Origin: Ovis canadensis
Taxonomy: Eukaryota; Chordata; Mammalia; Artiodactyla; Bovidae
Direction: 5' to 3'
Length of the DNA stretch: 64,000 nt
NCBI RefSeq assembly: GCF_042477335.2
Contig: NC_091245.1
Location: forward strand, 35,474,501-35,538,500
In this document: piece after piece, positions 58,060-64,000 of the stretch
Numbering within the stretch: position 1 is the stretch's first letter
Layout: each line of letters opens with the position of its first letter
Notes under the pieces: model-generated
Seen by the model: only the letters and a program-made list of their open reading frames with translations
Databases searched by the model: none
Told to the model about the DNA's origin: nothing
Program-made: the position numbers and the translations under genes

Positions 58060-60349
58060 AAATGAGTCAGCTCTCCGTATCAGGTGACCAAGGTATTGGA
58101 GTTTCAGCTTCAACGTCAGTCCCTCCAATGAACATGCAGGACTGATGTCCTTTAGGATGGACTTGTTGGATCTCCTTGCAGTACAAAGGACTCTCAAGAG
58201 TCTTCTCCAAAACCACAGTTCAAAAGCATCAACTCTTTGGTGCTCAGCATTCTTTATAGTCCAACTCTCACATCCATATATTACCGTTGGAAAAACCATA
58301 GCCTTGACCTGATGGATCTTTGTTGGTGAAGTAATGTCTCTGCTTTTTAATATGCTGCCTAGTTTGGTCATAAATTCCTTCCAAGGAGTAAGCATCGTTA
58401 AATTTCATGGCTGCAATCACCATCTGCAGTGATTTTGGAGCCCACAAAAATAAAGTCAGCCACTGTTTCCACTCTTTCCCCATCTATTTGCCATGATGTG
58501 ATAGGACCAGAAGCCATGATCTTCATTTTCTGAATGTTGAGCTTTAAGCCAACTTTTTCACTCTCCTCTTTCACTTTCATCAAGAGGCTTTTTAGCTCCT
58601 CTTCACTTTCTGCCATAAGGGTGGTGTCATCTGCGTATCTGAGGTTATTGATATTTCTCCCAGCAATCTTGATTCCAGCTTGTGCTTCTTCCAGCCCAGT
58701 GTTTCTCATGATGTACTCTGCATATAAGTTAAATAAGCAGGGTGACAATATACAGCCTTGATGTACTCCTTTTCCTATTTGGAACCAGTCTGTTGTTCCA
58801 TGTCCAGTTCTAACTGTTGATTCCTGACCTGCATGTAGGTTTCTCAAGAGGCAGGTTAGGTACTCTGGTATTCCCATCTCTTTTAGAATTTTCCACAGTT
58901 TATTGTGATCCACACAGTCAAAGGCTTTGACATAGTCATAAAGCAGAAATAGATGTTTTTCTGGAACTCTCTTGGTTTTTCGATGATCCAGCGGATGTTG
59001 GCAATTTGATCTCTGGTTTCTCTGCCCTTTCTAAATCCAGCTTGAACATCTAGAATTTCACAGTTCATGTATTGCTGAATCCTGGCTTGGAGAATTTTGA
59101 GCATTACTTTTCTAGCATGTGAGATGAGCGCAATTGTGCGATTGTTTGAGCATTCTTTGGCATTGCCTTTCTTTGGGATTGGAAAGAAAACTGACCTTTT
59201 CCAGTCCTGTGGCCACTGCTGAGTTTTCCAAATTTGCTGGCATATTGAGTGCAGCACTTTCACAGCATCATCTTTTCGGATTTGAAAGAGCTCAACTGGA
59301 ATTTCATCAACACTAACTTTGTTCATAGTGATGCTTCCTAAGGCCCACTTGAATTCACATTCCAGGATATCTGGCTCTAGGTGAGTGATCACATCATCGT
59401 GATTATCTTAGTCATGAAGATTTTTTTGTACAGTTCTTCCGTGTATTCTTGCCACCTCTTCTTAATATCTTCTGCTTCTGTTAGGTCCAGACCATTTCTG
59501 TCCTTTATTGAGCCCATTGTTGCATGAAATGTTCCCTTGGTATCTCTAATTTTCTTGAAGAGATCTCTAGTCTTTCCTATTCTGTTGTTTTCCTCTATTT
59601 CTTTTCATTGATCACTGAGGAAGGCGCTTTTTTTTTTTTAAATCTCTCCTTGCTATTCTTTGGAACTCTGCATTCAAATGGGTATATCTTTCCTTTTCTT
59701 CTTTGCTTTTCACTTCTCTTCTTTTCACAGCTATTTGTAAGGCCACCTCAGACAGCCATTTTGCTTTTTTGCATTTCTTTTTCTTGGGGATGGTCTTGAT
59801 TCCTGTCTCCTATGCAGTGTCATGAACCTCCATCCATAGTTCATCAGGCACTCTATCAGATCTAGTCCCTTAAATCTATTTCTCACTTCCACTGTATAGT
59901 CATAAGGGATTTGATTTAGGTCATGCCTGAATGGTTTAGTGGTTTTCTCCATTTTCTTCAATTTCAGTCTGAATTTGGCAATAAGGAGTTCATGATCTGA
60001 GCCACAGTCAGCTCCTGGTCTTTTTTTTTTTTTTTTTTTTGCTGACTGTACAGAGCTTCTCCATCTTTGGCTGCAAAGAATATAATCAATCTGATTTCAG
60101 CGTCGACCATCTGGTGATGTCCATGTGTAGAGTTTTCTCTTGTGTTGTTGGAAGAGGGTGTTTGCTATGACCAGTGTGTTCTATTGGCATAACTCTATTA
60201 GCCTTTGCCCTGCTTCATTCTGTACTCCAAGGCCAAATTTGCCTGTTACTCTAGGTAAGTCTTGACTTCCTACTCTTGCATTCCAGTCCCCTATAACAAA
60301 AAGGACATCATTTTTGGGTGTTAGTTCTAGAAGGTCTTGTCGGTCTTCA

Positions 60350-60644
60350 TACTATACTATACTATACTATACTATACTATACTAAGCCACTTTCAGTCGT
60401 GTCCAACTCTGTGTGACCCCATAGATGGCAGCCCACCAGGCTCCCCCATCCCTGGGATTCTCCAGGCAAGAATACTGGAGTGGCTTGCCATTTCCTTCTC
60501 CAATGCATGAAAGTGAAAAGTGACAGAGAAGTCGCTCAGTCAAGTCTGACTCTTCGCGACCCCATGGACTGCAGCCTACCAGGCTCCTCTGTCCATGGGA
60601 TTTTCCAGGCAAGAGGACTGGAGTGGGGTGCCATCACCTTCTCT
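60350..60644 (-). repeat. BOV-A2 SINE with pentanucleotide tail, nested in BovB
   Basis: Two Bov-A units in reverse. The tail is (ACTAT)n at 60351-60384, about 6.8 copies, instead of the usual AGC. Flanked by ggtcttca (60342-60349 and 60645-60652). Confidence 0.88.
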
Positions 60645-61227
60645 GGTCTTCACAGAACTGTTCAACCTCAGCTTCTTCAGCGTTACTGGTCAGGCATAGA
60701 CTTGGAATATCGTGATATTGAATGGTTTGCCTTGGAAACGAACAGAGATCATTCTGTCCTTTTTTGAGACTGCATCCAAGTACTGCATTTTGGACTTTTT
60801 TGTTGACTGTGATGGCTACTCCATTTCTTCTAATGGATTCCTGCCCACAGTAGTAGATATAATGGCCATCTGAGTTAAATTCACCCATTCCAGTCCATCT
60901 TAGTTCACGGATTCCTAGAGTGTCAGCGTTCACTCTTGCCTTCTCCTGTTTGACCACTTCCAATTTGCCTTGATTCATGGACCTAACATTCCAGGTTCCT
61001 ATGTGATATTGCTCTTTACAGCATTGAACCTTGCTTCTATCACCAGTCCCATTCACAACTGGTGCTATTTTTGCTTTGGCTCCATCTCTTTATTTTTTCT
61101 GGAGTTATTTCTCCACTGATCTCCAGTAGCATATTGGGCACCTACCGACCTGGGGAGCTCATTTTTCAGTGTTCTATCTTTTTGCCTTTTCATACTGTTC
61201 ATGGAGTCAATAGATGCAGCAAGTCAA

Positions 61228-62500
61228 TAGATGTAGAAAAACTATTTGACAAATTCCAACATACATTCATGATAAAACCCCTTAGCAAATGAAGACTAGA
61301 GGGAAACTTCCTCAACTTAGAAAAGAATATCTACAAAAAACTCATGGTTAGATTCCTGTGTTGGGCAGACCACCTGGAGAAGGAAATGGCAAGCCACTCC
61401 AGTATTCCTGCCTGGAAAATTCCATGGACAGAGGAGCCTGGTGGGCTACAGTCCATGGAGTCACAAGACACAGATTAGCGACTAAAGTACCACCACCACC
61501 ATCATAGTCAAATCTGAGTAGCCAGGCGTTTTCTCCATAAGATCAGTAAAAAGATATGATGGCCTCTTTCACCACCTTATTCAACATTGTACCTGTAGTC
61601 CTAGCTAATACACTATGACAAAGACAAGGAAATAAAAGCCATATTTAGATTACAAGGAAAGAAACAAAATGTCTATGTAGAGAATTATGAAGAATTAACA
61701 AAATGTCTCCTGGAAATAGTGAGCAATGATAGCAAGGTTGTAAGACAGAATATTGGATTATACTATAAAAATATTAGTTAAAAAAAGGATTAACAGAAAA
61801 GTTAATTTCTTTCTTAAGTATCAGCAGTGAATAATTGGAGTTTGAAATTAAAAACTTACTATTCAATGCAAAATATTAAGAATAGGAGAAGAATGTATGA
61901 GAACTAGTGAAAGGGTATATGGGAACTTTTTACTTTTCACTTGTTTTTTTCTGTGAATTTGTAAAACAAAATTGAAAATCTGATTCTAAAGTTTATTTAG
62001 AAATTCAAAGACCCAGAATAGTAAACACAAAATTGAAGGAGAAGAACAACATTGGGGGACTGATACCACCTGACTTCAAGACTTACTATAAAGCTGCATA
62101 TGTCAGGGCATGTGGTACTGGTGGAAGAATGGACAAATAGATCATTAGAAAAGAATAAAAACCCCAGAAATAGACTCAGAAAAATATAGTCCTTTGACAA
62201 AGGAGCAAATGCAGTTCAATGGAAAAGGGGTAATATTCATAACAAGTGGTGCTGGAACAACTGGATGTGCCCATGAAAATGAATCTTGACACATACCTTA
62301 CACTTTTCACAAAAGTTGACTCAAAATGGATCACAGACTTATGTGTAAAATTAAAAACAGAAACTCCTAGGAGATAACATAGGAAAATATTGAGATGACA
62401 TCCAGCACTTGTCAATGATTTTTAATAAATACAAAATGCATGTTCTGTGAAACAAAAAAAATAATTTAGACTTTATTAAGATTTAAAAAATACTACTTCT
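61228..62500 (+). repeat. Ancient L1 ORF2 C-terminal part
   Basis: Counterpart of 8167-9730 (ctgataccacctgacttcaa, caagtggtgctggaacaact, actcaaaatggatcacagac). Confidence 0.65.
61355..61495 (+). repeat. Bov-A SINE monomer
   Basis: cctggagaaggaaatggcaa-type body and a caccaccaccatcat tail. Absent at the matching place in copy 1 (about 8295). Confidence 0.8.
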
Positions 62501-62704
62501 CTGCAAGTGCACTTTTGAATATTAAAGGAAGTGTATGCCATATTTCCTTCAGAGCATAACGTTTCAGATAACTGTGGTTAAGAACTCCATTTCCTGTGGT
62601 CTATAGGAAGGACTGTATTTGCTCTGTGAACCCAGTGAGGAAGAGATCAAATGACATAGAAAAAGGGTAGAGAAATAACTAGAGGCTAAGTCTGAGAAAG
62701 TATT

Positions 62705-63721
62705 CAGTTCAGTTCATTCAGTTCAGTCGTTCTGTCGTGTCCGACTCTTTGCAACCCCATGAATCACAGCACACCAGGCCTCCCCATCACCAACTCCCGG
62801 AGTTCACTCAAACTCACATCCATCAAGTCAGTCATGCCATCCAGCCATCTCATCTTCTGTTGTCCCCTTTTCCTCCTGCCCCTAATCCCTTCCAGCATCA
62901 GAGTTTTTTCCAATGAGTCAACCCTTCACAGGAGGTGGCCAAAGTATTGGAGTTTCAGCTTTAGCATCATTCCTTCAAATGAACACCAAGGAGCGATCTC
63001 CTTTAGGAAGGACTGGTTGGATCTCCTTGCAGTCCAAGGGACTCTCAAGAGTCTTCTCCAACACCACAGTTCAAAAGCATCAATTCTTTGGCACTCAGCC
63101 TTCTTCACAGTCCAACTCTCACATCCATACATGACCACAGGAAAAACCATAGCCTTGACTAGACAGACCTTTGCTGGCAAAGTAATGTCTCTGCTTTTCA
63201 ATATGCTATCTAGGTTGGTCATAACTTTCCTTCCAAGGAGTAAGTGTCTTTTAATTTCATGGCTGCAGTCACCATCTGCAGTGATTTTGGAGCCCAGAAA
63301 AATAAAGTCAGCCATTGTTTCCACTGTTTCCCCATCTATTTCCCATGAAATGATGGGACTGGATGCCATGATCTTTGTTTTCTGAATGTTGAGCTTTAAG
63401 CCAACTTTTTCACTCTCCTCTTTCACTTTCATCAGGAGGCTTTTTAGTTTCTCTTCACTTTCTGCCATAAGGGTGGTGTCATCTGCATATCTGAGATTAT
63501 TGGTATTTCTCCCAGCAATCTTGATTCCAGCTTGTGCTTCTTCCAGCCCAGCGTTTCTCATGATGTACTCTGCATATAAGTTAAATAAGCAGGGTGACAA
63601 TATACAGCCTTGACGTACTCCTTTTCCTACTTGGAACCAGTCTGTTGTTCCATGTCCAGTTCTAACTGTTGCTTCCTGATCTGTATATAGGTTTCTCAAG
63701 AGGCAGGTCAGGTGGTCTGGT
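62705..63721 (-). repeat. 5'-truncated BovB LINE with target-site duplication and long open RT frame
   Basis: Bounded by agaaagtatt (62695-62704 and 63722-63731). The minus strand is open for 257 codons (63699-62926): RT from VRTGHGTTDWFQVGKGVRQG through [11 protein letters not shown] to [10 protein letters not shown]. Lacks the endonuclease and the RT fingers, so cannot be autonomous. Probably the youngest BovB here. Confidence 0.94.
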
Positions 63722-63754
63722 AGAAAGTATTACAGCATTATAATTACACTTTAT

Positions 63755-64000
63755 TTACTTTTTAAATTTATTTATTTATTTATTTATTTTCCCTCCCCAT
63801 CCCACCCTCTCCAGGTTGATGCAGAGCCCCTGTTCGAATTTTCTGAGTCATACAGCAAATTCCCATTGGCTATCTATTTTACATAATGTAATGTAAGTTT
63901 CCATGTTACTCTTTTCATACATCTCACCCTCTTCTCCCCTCTCCCTATGCCCATAAGTCTACTCTCTATGTCTGTTTCTCCATTGCCGCCCTGTAAATAT
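63755..64000 (-). repeat. L1 3' UTR, runs off the window
   Basis: An A/T-rich (attt)n start at about 63765-63793, then reversed L1 3' UTR (tcagagcccctgttc-like; cattggctatctattttaca; cttttcatacatctcaccct). Continues past base 64000. Confidence 0.7.

Larger units (their letters stand above)
57004..61217 (-). repeat. Near full-length BovB LINE with nested L1 and BOV-A2
   Basis: Reverse BovB bounded by the 11-bp repeat agcaagtcaat (56993-57003 and 61218-61228). Minus strand, from right to left: [19 protein letters not shown] near 60950, endonuclease, linker, RT (59392-58398) and 3' end at 57004. Frame is broken repeatedly. Carries an L1 at 57213-58059 and a BOV-A2 at 60350-60644; the 5' UTR is missing. 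Confidence 0.92.
42640..63750. repeat. Tandem duplication, copy 2 (expanded by insertions)
   Basis: About 21.1 kb against 9.9 kb for copy 1. The excess is accounted for by insertions at 45233, 47533, 50347, 52114, 55388, 57004 and 62705, plus about 420 bp at 42855-43280 missing from copy 1. Spans intron 1, exon 1, promoter and upstream flank of the complete gene. Confidence 0.92.

Noticed and set aside
62926..63699. 257-codon reverse transcriptase gene
   Set aside because: It is the RT part of a 5'-truncated BovB bounded by target-site repeats; not a domesticated or host gene.

Overview
The window is mammalian nuclear DNA from a ruminant, most likely a bovid such as Bos. The sequence is full of BovB (RTE-type) LINEs, Bov-tA and BOV-A2 SINEs with (AGC)n tails, and ruminant L1s. 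The genes have long introns bounded by GT-AG. I see no prokaryotic or viral genes, no CRISPR array and no operon. Species and chromosome cannot be fixed from sequence alone.

The only protein-coding content I can support is cytochrome P450 family 2, subfamily J, on the minus strand. One gene is complete: nine exons from the ATG at 44799 to the stop at 17957, joining in phase to a 503-residue P450. It carries the proline-rich hinge, WxxxR, AGTETTS, ExxR and FxxGxRxCxG motifs and every internal boundary is GT/AG. A second gene contributes only exon 1 (1601-1813) and its promoter; its other exons would lie left of base 1. The two are head-to-tail members of a CYP2J array.

Layout, left to right: 1-1600, intron 1 of the second gene; 1601-1813, its exon 1; 1814-2100, its GC-rich promoter; 2100-17270, intergenic DNA made of an old L1 cut up by BovB and SINEs, then a minus-strand L1 with nested insertions, then about 2 kb of mostly unassigned sequence; 17270-17956, probable 3' UTR and downstream flank of the complete gene; 17957-44799, the complete gene with old repeats (MIR, L2-like, MLT1-like), BovB and SINEs in its introns; 44800-45090, its promoter; 45090-64000, upstream flank packed with BovB and L1.

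The main structural signal is a tandem duplication. Bases 1 to about 9930 are paralogous to about 42640-63730. The second copy has grown to about twice the length through insertions of BovB, L1 and SINEs after the duplication, several with exact target-site duplications. Two of these (47533-49816 and 52114-53637) show the inverted 5' segment expected from twin priming. Within the duplication, the proximal promoter plus the first ~23 codons are identical or nearly so between copies, while both flanks are only about 80 percent identical. This suggests a gene-conversion tract. I found no undescribed biological system; the conversion tract, the uneven transposon load and the twin-primed BovB are the points most worth checking.
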